From contig CALATA010000001.1 in assembly GCA_937888905.1 (NCBI GenBank), forward strand, positions 1 through 64,000: a stretch of 64,000 nucleotides of DNA. The letters run 5' to 3'. Position 1 is the first letter of the stretch; each line of letters opens with the position of its first letter. The notes beneath the pieces were generated by a model. That model did not search any database. It saw only the letters and a program-made list of their open reading frames with translations, and was not told where the DNA came from. The stretch is from Terrimonas sp937888905 (GTDB lineage: Bacteria > Bacteroidota > Bacteroidia > Chitinophagales > Chitinophagaceae). Below are positions 35,810-44,073 of this stretch, piece after piece. A program made the position numbers and the translations under genes.

Positions 35810-35890
35810 ATGGTGGGCGTCAATCGTCAATCGGGAATCGTCAATAAACAGCCTGCTTACTTAAAACTTACTACTTAATACTTATAACTA
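35804..35890. repeat. intergenic words, CAATCGTCAATCG type followed by TTACTTAAAACTTA type
   Basis: From the murI stop codon on come CAATTGTGAATGGTGGGCGT and CAATCGTCAATCGGGAATCG (35804-35847), followed at 35856-35890 by CTTACTTAAAACTTACTACT and relatives. The same two vocabularies, in the same order, flank the hairpin at 43470-43576. Confidence 0.6.
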
Positions 35891-35965
35891 CCTGTTTATC
35901 AGTTAAAAAATATATTCCTGCTAATTTTCTCTCAAAAAAAGCCTTCTTTTGTCCGGTCATTTGCC

Positions 35966-35973
35966 TACCTTTG
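35966..35973 (+). promoter_or_regulatory. -7 promoter box for rpmH
   Basis: TACCTTTG fits the consensus. A TTTG at 35948-35951 is 14 bases upstream, a bit close for a -33 element. A leader of about 100 bases would precede rpmH. Confidence 0.5.
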
Positions 35974-36076
35974 CCGTCCTTTCACAAGCAGCGGGTGTGG
36001 TGACCTGTTGTGAGAAAATTGAAACCGGCATGTTCTCCCGTGCTATATTCAAGAACGTGAAAAAAGCTTAAATAAA

Positions 36077-36232
36077 ATGAAACGTACATTCCAGCCCCAT
36101 CGTCGTCGTCGTAAAACCGTTCACGGTTTCCGTAAGCGTATGCAAACTGCAAATGGTCGCAAAGTTCTGGCCAGCCGTCGTGCTAAAGGCCGTAAGAAAC
36201 TGACTGTTTCCGACGAGCGTAAACTGAAGTAA
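36077..36232 (+). CDS. rpmH: 50S ribosomal protein L34
   Basis: A short 51-residue frame starts at the ATG at 36077 and ends TAA at 36232. Its product begins MKRTFQPHRRRRKTVHGFRK and continues with RMQTANGRKVLASRRAKGRK, the unmistakable L34 pattern of small, Arg/Lys-rich protein in the large ribosomal subunit. It is followed by a hairpin terminator and then rnpA, the usual rpmH-rnpA order. Confidence 0.97.
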   Translation: MKRTFQPHRRRRKTVHGFRKRMQTANGRKVLASRRAKGRKKLTVSDERKLK

Positions 36233-36256
36233 TATCAGCGCTGACCAACATATTTT

Positions 36257-36285
36257 ATAGCTCCTCCAGAAGGAGCTATTTTTGT
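36257..36285 (+). terminator. intrinsic terminator or attenuator between rpmH and rnpA
   Basis: ATAGCTCCT (36257-36265), loop of five, AGGAGCTAT (36271-36279), then TTTTTG. It would reduce read-through into rnpA, so L34 can be made in larger amount. Confidence 0.8.
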
Positions 36286-36309
36286 TTTGTTTAATTCAAC
36301 GTAATAAAG

Positions 36310-36723
36310 GTGTCTGTGCGGCATACGCTTAATAAAACACAGCGGCTCAAAAGCCGCAAGCTGATCGGGCGGCTTTTTGACAAAGGCCGTTCTTTTTCGT
36401 TTCCGCCTTTTCGTGCCTACTACCTGTTGGATGAGGACCAGACACATGCCGGTGAAAGCCTGCTGTTCGGCACAGGCGCTTCTTCCCGCCACTTCAAACG
36501 TGCGGTGGATCGCAACCGCATCAAACGGCTGATCCGGGAAGCCTATCGCCTTCAATGCGGTGAACTCCGGTTGCAAATGAAAACAGTACCTTTAAAACTG
36601 ACCGTCTTCGTTCTTTATACAGGTCGTGATATGCCCGTGTATGCGGATATCGCGGCAAGAATGGATTTACTTTTAAAAAAGCTGAGTGGTGTCGTGGAGC
36701 AACAAAGTGGGGCAGCTTCTTAG
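36310..36723 (+). CDS. rnpA: ribonuclease P protein component
   Basis: RnpA helps the RNase P RNA cut tRNA 5' leaders. The 137-residue protein starts with a GTG at 36310 (SVRHTLNKTQRLKSRK), has FDKGRSFSFPPFRAYYL and the diagnostic RNRIKRLIREAYR near residue 72-84. Length is typical. Its 3' end overlaps yidD by 38 bases in another frame, as in many bacteria. The rnpB RNA gene is not in this window. Confidence 0.94.
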   Translation: MSVRHTLNKTQRLKSRKLIGRLFDKGRSFSFPPFRAYYLLDEDQTHAGESLLFGTGASSRHFKRAVDRNRIKRLIREAYRLQCGELRLQMKTVPLKLTVFVLYTGRDMPVYADIAARMDLLLKKLSGVVEQQSGAAS

Positions 36724-36928
36724 CCTGCCCTTCATCTTATTGATAAGATTTTACCAAAAGGTAATATCGCCCTGGTTCGGCCCGAAATGCCGGTATACAC
36801 CCACCTGTTCGCATTATGCCGTGGAAGCATTGAAGAAACACGGCCCTTTGAAAGGGTTGTGGCTGGCCATCAAGAGGATCGCGCGTTGTCACCCCTGGGG
36901 GGGAAGCGGTTACGATCCTGTGCCCTGA
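36686..36928 (+). CDS. yidD: membrane protein insertion efficiency factor YidD
   Basis: The 80-residue protein has the family core KCRYTPTCSHYAVEALKKHG and CHPWGGSGYDPVP with a short membrane-associating N-terminal helix (LPFILLIRFYQKVISPWF). YidD helps YidC insert membrane proteins. A GTG start at 36686 overlaps rnpA by 38 bases; other GTG codons a few bases downstream are possible. yidC itself is not adjacent, unlike many genomes. Confidence 0.93.
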   Translation: MVSWSNKVGQLLSLPFILLIRFYQKVISPWFGPKCRYTPTCSHYAVEALKKHGPLKGLWLAIKRIARCHPWGGSGYDPVP

Positions 36929-36991
36929 TGTAATTTCATATAAAAACACTATTTTGGCTCCTCAATTTAAAATTTCAAAACCAAGACTAAA

Positions 36992-37294
36992 ATGAAAAAA
37001 GCAACATTTGCCTTTGCTGCGGGTCTCGTTCTGTTCTCTTTTGCTTCCTGCTCTTCTTCTTCTTCTTTCGAAAGTGATGTGAAAAAAATGGCTGGCTTCA
37101 TGTGCCGCGCGCAGAAAGTTTCTGCAAAAGCTGCTACTGATGAAGCCGCTCAGAAAGAACTGGAGTCTATCGAAAAAGAAGCCCAGGCTTTCAGCGAGAA
37201 AATGAAAGAGAAATACAAAGGAATGGAAAGCGATAAAGCAAAGAATGAGCAAGCAGAGAAGATCATCAATGAAGAAATGGCTAAATGCAAGTAA
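36992..37294 (+). CDS. small putative lipoprotein with coiled coil
   Basis: The 100-residue product has a lipoprotein signal (AAGLVLFSFASC, lipidated C20) followed by a Ser-rich linker. The rest is one strongly charged helix rich in Lys, Glu and Ala (about 45-95, KELESIEKEAQAFSEKMKEK), which may form a coiled coil. One further Cys near the middle and one near the end (M-C-R and AKCK) could pair. I do not recognise the family. A promoter-like TATTTTG at 36950-36956 lies upstream. Confidence 0.75.
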   Translation: MKKATFAFAAGLVLFSFASCSSSSSFESDVKKMAGFMCRAQKVSAKAATDEAAQKELESIEKEAQAFSEKMKEKYKGMESDKAKNEQAEKIINEEMAKCK

Positions 37295-37298
37295 GCGG

Positions 37299-37380
37299 TA
37301 AGTTTTAAGTTATAAGTAATAAGTTTGCGAAGCCCCTTCGGGATGTCTGAACTTATTACTTACAACTTATCACTCAATAC
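37299..37380. repeat. inverted pair of TAAGTTTTAAGTTATAAG words with hairpin
   Basis: TAAGTTTTAAGTTATAAGTA (37299 on) and its rough reverse complement (37349-37380, CTTATTACTTACAACTTATC) face each other around a small hairpin CGAAGCCCCTTCG near 37328-37340. Confidence 0.65.
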
Positions 37381-37383
37381 ATT

Positions 37384-37425
37384 GATAAAAGACAAACCCC
37401 GCACTCGCGGGGTTTGTCTTTTATC
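37384..37425. terminator. strong bidirectional terminator overlapping the sod stop codon
   Basis: A perfect 19-bp inverted repeat (37384-37402 and 37407-37425) with a 4-base loop; the GC core is CCCCGC/GCGGGG with GATAAAAGACAAA on one side and TTTGTCTTTTATC on the other. It lies between convergent genes and includes bases of the superoxide dismutase stop codon. Confidence 0.92.
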
Positions 37426-38026
37426 AAAGGGCTGCTTCATAATGTTCTGCAACCTTGCTCCAGTTGATCACGTTCCAGATCGCCTTGAGGTAATCAGGCC
37501 GCTTGTTCTGGTATTTCAGGTAATAAGCGTGTTCCCACACGTCGATGCCAAGGATAGGCGTGCCTTTTACTTCAGCCACATCCATCAGCGGATTGTCCTG
37601 GTTAGGCGTGGAAGATACTTCCAGCTTGCCATCTTTTACAATAACCCAGGCCCAGCCGCTGCCGAAACGTGTAGCACCCGCCGTGCTCACTTTTTCCTGC
37701 AAGGCTTCCAGTGAACCGAATGTACTGTTGATGGCTTCGGCTAATTTGCCGGAAGGCTGACCACCATTGGCAGATAACAGTTCCCAGAAAAAACTGTGAT
37801 TCCAGTGACCACCACCATTGTTACGTACTGCAGGAGAAATAGAACCGGCATTCTTTACCAGTTCCTCGAGCGATTTATTTTCATGCTCAGTGCCGGCAAT
37901 TGCTTTATTCAAGTTATCAACATATGCCTGATGATGTTTGCCATGGTGAATTTCCATGGTCTGCTTGTCAATGTGCGGTTCCAGAGCTTCGGGTGCATAA
38001 GGAAGCGCGGGTAATGTGAATGCCAT
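37424..38026 (-). CDS. sodA: superoxide dismutase, Mn/Fe family
   Basis: The enzyme turns superoxide into oxygen and peroxide. I start at the ATG at 38026 (MAFTLPALPYAPEALEPHID), giving 200 residues; the frame runs 18 codons further but with an untypical hydrophobic sequence. Metal ligands are H27, H77, D162 and H166 (DVWEHAYY). GGGHWNHSFFW and PNQDNPLMD are the Mn-type or cambialistic signatures, rather than those of Fe enzymes. No signal peptide, so cytosolic. Confidence 0.95.
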   Translation of the reverse strand: MAFTLPALPYAPEALEPHIDKQTMEIHHGKHHQAYVDNLNKAIAGTEHENKSLEELVKNAGSISPAVRNNGGGHWNHSFFWELLSANGGQPSGKLAEAINSTFGSLEALQEKVSTAGATRFGSGWAWVIVKDGKLEVSSTPNQDNPLMDVAEVKGTPILGIDVWEHAYYLKYQNKRPDYLKAIWNVINWSKVAEHYEAAL

Positions 38027-38259
38027 AACTAATGGTATTTTAAGGATGATAATTAGATAGTAATGTATAAGGACAAACAAATTTATTGCCTGATTGTTGA
38101 TTCAGCCGCATTTTCCCGCAGATTATTTCCTGGTAACCGTTGCGGTATTATGCGGTCAACATAATGCCTTTGATTGTTGACAGACATGTATTCATGCGCA
38201 ACAATAAAATCTTTTGCGGCTTAATTTTTGTAAATTCATAGCAAACCAAACAAACTGCT

Positions 38260-41200
38260 ATGAAAAGAAACCTTGCACCATGGGGGATGGTCATGCTCTT
38301 CTTCCTCCTGCCTTTTTATGCCTTCTCTCAGTCCCGTCAACTAACAGGTTCTGTCAAAAACAACAAAGGTGAACCTGTCCCCGCCGCCACCATTCAGCAA
38401 AAAAATACCACGCATTCAACAGTTGCCGGAGCCGATGGCCGCTTCGCGCTGGAGGTTACAGGTGGCGATGTAGTGCTCGTGGTCAGCTCCGCAGGCTACA
38501 CTCCTTCGGAAGTAACAGTCGGCACGGCCAACAGTTATGATATCATTCTTACCGAATCCGGCACCATGAGCGAAGTAGTGGTTACCGCAGCATTTGGGGT
38601 GAAACAACGAAAGAAAACATTGGGCTATACCGTGCAGGAAGTTTCGAGCTCCGAACTTTCCAAAGGACGGGAGAATAGTTTCATCAATGCACTGCAAGGC
38701 AAAGTAAGCGGCGTCAACATCACGAACACCGGTGGTGCTCCCGGCGCTGGTTCCGACATTTTGATCCGCGGTATTTCTTCGCTCAGCCCCAACGCCAACA
38801 ACCAACCGCTGATCGTGATCGACGGGATGCCCGTGAACAATACCACGGTTGTCGGCAGCGTATTGCCCAGCAGTGGCACCAACCTGTTGCAGGCCGGGAG
38901 CAACGACCAGTTTGCTTTTGCCAACCGCGGCCTCGATATCAACCCCGACGACATCGAATCCGTGTCGGTTCTCAAAGGCGCGGGTGCTACTGCGCTCTAC
39001 GGTTTGCAGGCCGCCAACGGCGTGCTTATCATTACCACCAAAAGAGGCAATGCCGGCCGCATGAGTATTAACGCAAGCAGCTCCGTAAGCTTCGACTTCC
39101 TGACCAAGTATCCCGAAATACAAACGAAATACCGCGAAGGCTCCAACGGCCGCGTAAACGTTGCTTTCGACGGCACACCCGGAAGCAAGTTTCAGACCTT
39201 TGGTCCGCCACGCACAGCTGATGATCCGGCCTATAATAATTTCAAACGCGCTTTCACTACCGGCAACCGTTTTAATAATTCGGTTTCCTTACAAGGGGGA
39301 AATGCGAAAGCTACTTATTACAGTTCTTTCTCCGCATTGAACCAAAGCGGTATCCTGGATTACACCGACTTCAACCGTTATACGTTTAAACTTGCAGGCA
39401 CCTACCAGGTGTCGGAAAAATTCAGTGTCAATGGTTCGGCTACCGTCACTTCCTCCGACAACACCGCACCTGCTGCCGGTGATAAAGGGGTAATGACTTC
39501 TTTGGCCTATCATACGCCCACTTATGATGTAAGAGATTATATGAATCCCGATGGTAGCCAGAAAGTATACGCACCCGGCACTATCGACAATCCGCTGTAT
39601 GTAGCACGCTTCAGCCAGATGAAGAGCAACCTGTTCCGTACAGTCGGCAACATGGGTTTTACCTATAACATCATTCCGCGCCTCAAATTGGATTACAAGA
39701 TCGGCGGCGATTTCTATGGAGACAGCCGCACGCGTATTGTTCCCGGTCCACGTTTCGCCGGTGATCCTACCACACTCGACCTTGCCATCGCCAATGGCGG
39801 TTTTATGGTGGAGGAAAGAGTTACTTACCGCGATGTAAACAGCAATGCTTTTCTTACCTGGCAGGATAAATTCAACAACAGCGATTTCGATTATACGCTG
39901 ATGGCCGGTAACAACATCCAGGTGACTTATACCGATATCATGAACACACGTGGTGAGCGTTTTGCTTTGCCCGGCTTTTATGACCTGAGCAATACGGCCA
40001 ACCTGTATACCAACCGCGCTACCACGCGCAGAAGATATGCCGGTGTGTTTGGAAGTGCTAAACTTGGTTTCCGCAATGCGCTGTTCCTTGAACTGACCGG
40101 CCGCAACGACTGGAGTTCTACTTTGCCAAGCGGAAATAATTCTTTCTTCTATCCTTCTGCGAGTTTGAGTTATGTGTTCACCGATCTGCATCATATCTCC
40201 AACAACATTCTCAATTTCGGTAAGCTGCGCCTTTCTTATGCGCAGGTTGGTAAAGATGCACCGCCTTACAGCAACGGGCCTTATTATGTAGTGGCACCGG
40301 GCTTTCCATTCGTGAGCGGTACTACATCGGTACCCGGCTTTTTGCGCAGCTCTGTATTTGCTGACCCTGCACTCAAACCTGAGATGCAGAAGTCGTTTGA
40401 GATCGGAACCGAATTACATTTCCTCCGTGACCGGTTGAATGTTGATTTGTCGTGGTACCAAAGCACCAACGAAGATCAGATCATTCCCGTGCCTATTTCC
40501 TATACCGGCGGTTACACTACTTATATCACCAATGCGGGAAGTATCCGCAACCGCGGCATAGAAGTAGAACTCAATGTAACGCCTGTACGTCAGCGCGATT
40601 TCCAATGGAATTTTGTGGTAAACTGGTTCCAGAACAGAAGCAAAGTGCTTTCGATCAAAGAAGGCATTTCTGAAATTGCTTTTTATGACGAAGGCCGTAT
40701 CCTCAACAAACTCACCGTGGGTGGTTCGGCAGGTGATCTTTACGGAACCGCTTACCGCCGCAATGACCAGGGACAATTGCTGATCAATGCGCAGGGCTTT
40801 CCCGATTTTACACCGCAGTTTGTAAAGGCCGGTAACTCCATGCCCGACTGGATCGGCAGTATCAATAATACAATTACATGGAAAGGCATTTCGCTTTCCG
40901 CTTTATTTGAATACCGCAAAGGTGGCGATGTATTTGACGTAACAATGCGGAATGCCATCCGTAATGGCGTACTGAAAATAACCGAGAATCGTTATCAGCA
41001 GGTGATCTTTGACGGCGTTAAAATCTCCGATGGCCGTCCGAATGATATACCGGTTATTCTCGATCATAACTTCTACCGCAACACAAATGCCTTCAATAAC
41101 ATCACCGATGTGATCCTGCAGGACGCGAGCTGGTTCCGGCTCCGCAATGTGAACCTGAGCTATGAAGTGCCGAAAAAATGGATGGAACGTACTAAAGTAG

Positions 41201-41373
41201 TGAAAGGTGCTTCTGTTGGCGTAACGGCCAGCAACTTCATTCTCTGGACTCCATACTCCGGTTACGATCCGGGAAGTACCGCATTCAATGCAGGCTACAA
41301 CGTATATGGCTTTACCGGAAGTAATATTCCGAACTATAGTTCCGTGATCTTTAACCTCAACCTTACCTTTTAA
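38260..41373 (+). CDS. SusC/RagA family TonB-linked outer-membrane transporter
   Basis: The 1037-residue protein has a signal peptide (to about residue 24, FYAFSQ), a carboxypeptidase-regulatory-like N-terminal domain (25-105), a TonB-box-like TMSEVVVTAAFG near 107-118, a plug domain (about 125-245; GAGSDILIRGISS, QPLIVIDGMPV) and a large barrel. SusC proteins form the pore under a SusD lid to import sugars, peptides or other large nutrients with energy from TonB. It starts a three-gene set with susD and a small lipoprotein and lacks hydrolases or ECF sigma/anti-sigma genes, so the substrate is unknown. The upstream 230 bases contain two similar stretches, TGCCTGATTGTTGATTCAG near 38087 and TGCCTTTGATTGTTGACAG near 38164. 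Confidence 0.94.
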   Translation: MKRNLAPWGMVMLFFLLPFYAFSQSRQLTGSVKNNKGEPVPAATIQQKNTTHSTVAGADGRFALEVTGGDVVLVVSSAGYTPSEVTVGTANSYDIILTESGTMSEVVVTAAFGVKQRKKTLGYTVQEVSSSELSKGRENSFINALQGKVSGVNITNTGGAPGAGSDILIRGISSLSPNANNQPLIVIDGMPVNNTTVVGSVLPSSGTNLLQAGSNDQFAFANRGLDINPDDIESVSVLKGAGATALYGLQAANGVLIITTKRGNAGRMSINASSSVSFDFLTKYPEIQTKYREGSNGRVNVAFDGTPGSKFQTFGPPRTADDPAYNNFKRAFTTGNRFNNSVSLQGGNAKATYYSSFSALNQSGILDYTDFNRYTFKLAGTYQVSEKFSVNGSATVTSSDNTAPAAGDKGVMTSLAYHTPTYDVRDYMNPDGSQKVYAPGTIDNPLYVARFSQMKSNLFRTVGNMGFTYNIIPRLKLDYKIGGDFYGDSRTRIVPGPRFAGDPTTLDLAIANGGFMVEERVTYRDVNSNAFLTWQDKFNNSDFDYTLMAGNNIQVTYTDIMNTRGERFALPGFYDLSNTANLYTNRATTRRRYAGVFGSAKLGFRNALFLELTGRNDWSSTLPSGNNSFFYPSASLSYVFTDLHHISNNILNFGKLRLSYAQVGKDAPPYSNGPYYVVAPGFPFVSGTTSVPGFLRSSVFADPALKPEMQKSFEIGTELHFLRDRLNVDLSWYQSTNEDQIIPVPISYTGGYTTYITNAGSIRNRGIEVELNVTPVRQRDFQWNFVVNWFQNRSKVLSIKEGISEIAFYDEGRILNKLTVGGSAGDLYGTAYRRNDQGQLLINAQGFPDFTPQFVKAGNSMPDWIGSINNTITWKGISLSALFEYRKGGDVFDVTMRNAIRNGVLKITENRYQQVIFDGVKISDGRPNDIPVILDHNFYRNTNAFNNITDVILQDASWFRLRNVNLSYEVPKKWMERTKVVKGASVGVTASNFILWTPYSGYDPGSTAFNAGYNVYGFTGSNIPNYSSVIFNLNLTF

Positions 41374-41383
41374 TTAAACTGTC

Positions 41384-42871
41384 ATGAAAAAAAATACAAT
41401 ACTGCTACTGGCCGTTGCAATGACAGGGATACTACCGGGTTGTAAAAAATTCGTGGAAAAGGGAGATGTGAATACCAATCCTAACCGACCTCCTTTTGTA
41501 ACCCTTAATACCCTTCTGCCTGCTGTGGAAACAGCCACGGCTGCCAATCATACCAATGTGGCTTATATCACGTCGATGTTCAGCCAGCAGATGGCGGCCT
41601 ATACCAGCGGCCCCATCAACGATGATCAGCACCGCGATGTAAGGATATCTGCCGCTTATGCAGGTATCTATCAGAATGGCCTTACCAATGCCAAAATATT
41701 GCTGGACCTCGCGCGCGAACAAGGCTCACCGCACTACCGCGCCATTGCGCGTATTCTGTTTGTTACCAACCTTGCGCTGGCAACAGATACCTGGGGCGAA
41801 ATACCGTTGACCGAAGCATTCAATGCACCGGCTCAACTGTATCCCGCTTATGAAAGCCAACAGTCGATCTATGATTTCATGCACAAATACCTCGACTCTG
41901 CGATTACCGAGATAGGACAAACCAATCCTGCTACGGTAAGACCAGGCGTGGATGACCTCATTTACGGTGGCACCATGGCCAGTTGGACGCAAACGGCCTG
42001 GTTCCTGAAAGCAAGGTTGTACATGCACACGACCAAAAAAGGAGTTGCCGCCGCTACCAGTAATGCGCTCGCGGCGTTGGGCAATGCTTTCACTTCGTCA
42101 TCCAAACCTTACCAGGTCGTTTACAGCGACCGCAATAACAATCCGTGGTTCATTCAGGTATCAGGACGTATATCGGGCAGCCAGGTGTTTACCATCGGGC
42201 CATCCAAGCGCTTTGTGGATGCACTCACCGGCATTACCTATCCCGGGTTATTTGATCCGCGTATTGATACGTTGATATTTAAAAGCGGAACAGGCGTATA
42301 TACCGGCATTCCCAATGGTGCAGGCAATGTAAGTAACAATGTAAACCTGACCGACGTAACGTTCTACGGACGGCGCGTTGCTCCTTTACTGATGGGGTCG
42401 TATTTCGAACAGAAGCTGATGGAAGCGGAAGCGCTTTTTCTTGCCAATGGCGGCACGCAAACATCAACAGGATCTACACCGGCAGCCTATGCGGCTTATA
42501 TGGAAGGCATTGTTGCCAATCTCCGTTATCTCGGTTACGATACACTGCTCACCACACCCAATGGCATTAAAGGGAAGACGTACGTTAATCTTCCGCAGGT
42601 ACGTTCGAGCGCGGCCGCGTTGCGCCTGGAGCTGATCATGCGCGAAAAACATGTGGCACTTTTCCTGAATCCGGAAGCATGGACCGATATGCGCCGCTAC
42701 GACTACAGCACTACTTTGTATCCGGGTGTGGCGCTTCCACTGAATCAGGATGCAGGTATGGGTGGTCAGTTTATCCGCCGTGCGCTTTATCCATTAGATG
42801 AGATTAATAGAAATCCGAATGCACAGGCGGCGTTGAAAACGCTGACGACAAAAGTGTGGTGGGATGAGTAA
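41384..42871 (+). CDS. SusD/RagB family nutrient-binding lipoprotein
   Basis: The 495-residue protein has a lipoprotein signal (TGILPGC, lipidated C20) and SusD-like features in the nutrient-binding branch: NTNPNRPPFVTLNTLLPAV, the helical TPR-like core (YAGIYQNGLTNAKILLDLA) and the C-terminal segment with EAWTDMRRYDYSTTLYPGV. It caps the SusC pore on the cell surface and binds the substrate. It follows SusC by ten bases, and a small lipoprotein comes 124 bases later. It resembles the SusD-like_2 group rather than the starch-type SusD. Confidence 0.92.
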   Translation: MKKNTILLLAVAMTGILPGCKKFVEKGDVNTNPNRPPFVTLNTLLPAVETATAANHTNVAYITSMFSQQMAAYTSGPINDDQHRDVRISAAYAGIYQNGLTNAKILLDLAREQGSPHYRAIARILFVTNLALATDTWGEIPLTEAFNAPAQLYPAYESQQSIYDFMHKYLDSAITEIGQTNPATVRPGVDDLIYGGTMASWTQTAWFLKARLYMHTTKKGVAAATSNALAALGNAFTSSSKPYQVVYSDRNNNPWFIQVSGRISGSQVFTIGPSKRFVDALTGITYPGLFDPRIDTLIFKSGTGVYTGIPNGAGNVSNNVNLTDVTFYGRRVAPLLMGSYFEQKLMEAEALFLANGGTQTSTGSTPAAYAAYMEGIVANLRYLGYDTLLTTPNGIKGKTYVNLPQVRSSAAALRLELIMREKHVALFLNPEAWTDMRRYDYSTTLYPGVALPLNQDAGMGGQFIRRALYPLDEINRNPNAQAALKTLTTKVWWDE

Positions 42872-42873
42872 CT

Positions 42874-42985
42874 AATTCAAAATTTAAAAGTCAAAAAAGT
42901 ATTAAGTTATAAGCTTAGAGTAATAAGTAGTTGAGATGCGTGATATAAGATTGCTTTTTGACTTTGATTTTTTACTTTTTAATTA
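42874..42985. repeat. nested intergenic words (AATTCAAAA type around TAAGTTATAAG type)
   Basis: TAATTCAAAATTTAAAAGTC (from 42873) is followed by GTATTAAGTTATAAGCTTAG (42899 on), then TTTTTGACTTTGATTTTTTA (from 42956), an inverse of the first. The arrangement C - B - C' repeats vocabularies found elsewhere in the window. Confidence 0.6.
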
Positions 42986-42995
42986 AATATTTTTT

Positions 42996-43469
42996 ATGAA
43001 AAAATATTTCCCTTTCCTTATCGCGATATTGGCACTTGCTGCCTGCGACAAGAGTCATGATTTTATCAGAGATAACGCTTCACCGACCGGCCTGGGCTAT
43101 GCCCCGGTTAGTAACAATACTTTGCAGAATGTAGTACCTACTCCTCCGGTAAACCTGGGTACAAGTGCGGCCACAGCTACCGCTTTTGCGGCAGGGGCAA
43201 CTTTCCGGACAGAACTGCAATACTTTTCACAAAGCCCGGTAAAAGAGATCCAGTTTTATAATACGATCGGAGCGGGTACGCGCACGCAGGTGGCGGTTTA
43301 TCCGTATGCATCAGCATTTTCACAATCCAAGCGATTGGATACTTTGCTGATACCGTATACCATTCCCACCGCTGCCAGCGGCACGGTTATTAAACTCGAG
43401 ATCGATATTTTAAATGAAAATGGTCTGCGATTGCCCGCGCCGAAAGTGGCTTATGTGAAGGTGCAGTAA
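42996..43469 (+). CDS. putative lipoprotein downstream of SusC/SusD
   Basis: The 157-residue product has a lipoprotein signal (IAILALAACDKS, lipidated C16). A mature beta-rich part of about 140 residues includes PVSNNTLQNVVPTPPVNLG, FFRTEL-like strands, and TASGTVIKLEIDILNENGLR near the end, reminiscent of Ig-like surface domains. Small lipoproteins after SusD often bind the same nutrient on the cell surface. The gene is transcribed in the same direction as susCD, but the intergenic repeats make a single transcript uncertain. No named family recognised. Confidence 0.72.
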   Translation: MKKYFPFLIAILALAACDKSHDFIRDNASPTGLGYAPVSNNTLQNVVPTPPVNLGTSAATATAFAAGATFRTELQYFSQSPVKEIQFYNTIGAGTRTQVAVYPYASAFSQSKRLDTLLIPYTIPTAASGTVIKLEIDILNENGLRLPAPKVAYVKVQ

Positions 43470-43576
43470 TGAATGGTGAATGGTCAATCGTCAATAAAAA
43501 CAGCCTTGTATTGGTCCCTGAGGCTCTCGAAGGGCCATACAAGACTGTTTTACTTAAAACTTATTACTTATAACTC
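43470..43576. repeat. word - hairpin - word element between convergent genes
   Basis: GAATGGTGAATGGTCAATCG (43471 on) precedes an imperfect inverted repeat (43496-43552: AACAGCCTTGTATTGG pairs with CCATACAAGACTGTT, CTCTCGAAGGG in the middle at 43524-43534). TTACTTAAAACTTATTACTT (43551 on) follows. The inverted repeat with A- and T-rich sides is also the likely bidirectional terminator of the lipoprotein and tadA genes. Confidence 0.7.
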
Positions 43577-43584
43577 CAAGCCTT

Positions 43585-44022
43585 CTATCTCTTGCCTTTA
43601 AAAAAAGCTTTCATCAACGCCGCACACTCATGGCGGAGAATGCCATTGGACAATTCGGTTTTGGGGTGGAAGGGGGACACAGGTGCGTGTAATCGCTGGA
43701 AGCCATTTTTTTCATCATCGGCACCCCAGACCACACGACCGATCTTGCTCCAATAGAGCGCGCCGGCACACATCACACAGGGCTCCACTGTGACGTACAA
43801 CGTAGCGTCAGGAACATACTTGCCGCCGAGATGGCTGAAGGCAGAAGTAAGTGCAATGATCTCGGCATGCGCAGTTGGATCATTGAGCTTTTCGGTCATG
43901 TTATAACCGCGCGCGATCACTTTGTTTTGTAATACAACGATGGCACCCACGGGTATCTCATCTTCCTCAAAAGCCCGCTCCGCTTCCCGGAGCGCAAGAT
44001 TCATATAGTATTCGTCTGTCAT
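43585..44022 (-). CDS. tadA: tRNA-specific adenosine deaminase (nucleoside deaminase family)
   Basis: TadA converts A34 of tRNA-Arg to inosine. From the ATG at 44022 the protein is 145 residues (MTDEYYMNLALREAERAFEE), with the zinc motifs H52-A-E54 (TAHAEII) and P-C82-VM-C85. The longer frame up to 44190 reaches into the oppositely oriented aldehyde dehydrogenase gene and is not credible. It could also be a guanine-type deaminase, but PVGAIVV and the short length favour TadA. It is divergent from the aldehyde dehydrogenase gene with 51 bases between. Confidence 0.9.
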   Translation of the reverse strand: MTDEYYMNLALREAERAFEEDEIPVGAIVVLQNKVIARGYNMTEKLNDPTAHAEIIALTSAFSHLGGKYVPDATLYVTVEPCVMCAGALYWSKIGRVVWGADDEKNGFQRLHAPVSPFHPKTELSNGILRHECAALMKAFFKGKR

Positions 44023-44046
44023 GCCGTGATGGTTTGCCGTATAAAC

Positions 44047-44068
44047 GGTAATTTGGGATAAAATTACC
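44047..44068. promoter_or_regulatory. 8-bp dyad in the tadA/aldehyde dehydrogenase gap
   Basis: GGTAATTT (44047-44054), spacer GGGATA, AAATTACC (44061-44068): a perfect inverted repeat in the 51-base gap between the two divergent start codons. It includes TAATTTG, a near -7 box for the rightward gene. It is a good operator candidate; the regulator is unknown. Confidence 0.5.
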
Positions 44069-44073
44069 TGAAA

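Noticed and set aside
35810..36076. Replication origin near rpmH-rnpA-yidD
   Set aside because: No dnaA, no cluster of DnaA boxes; in Bacteroidota these genes need not be near the origin.
39289..40194. 301-residue frame antisense to SusC
   Set aside because: It is a shadow of the SusC gene with no domain or start signal.
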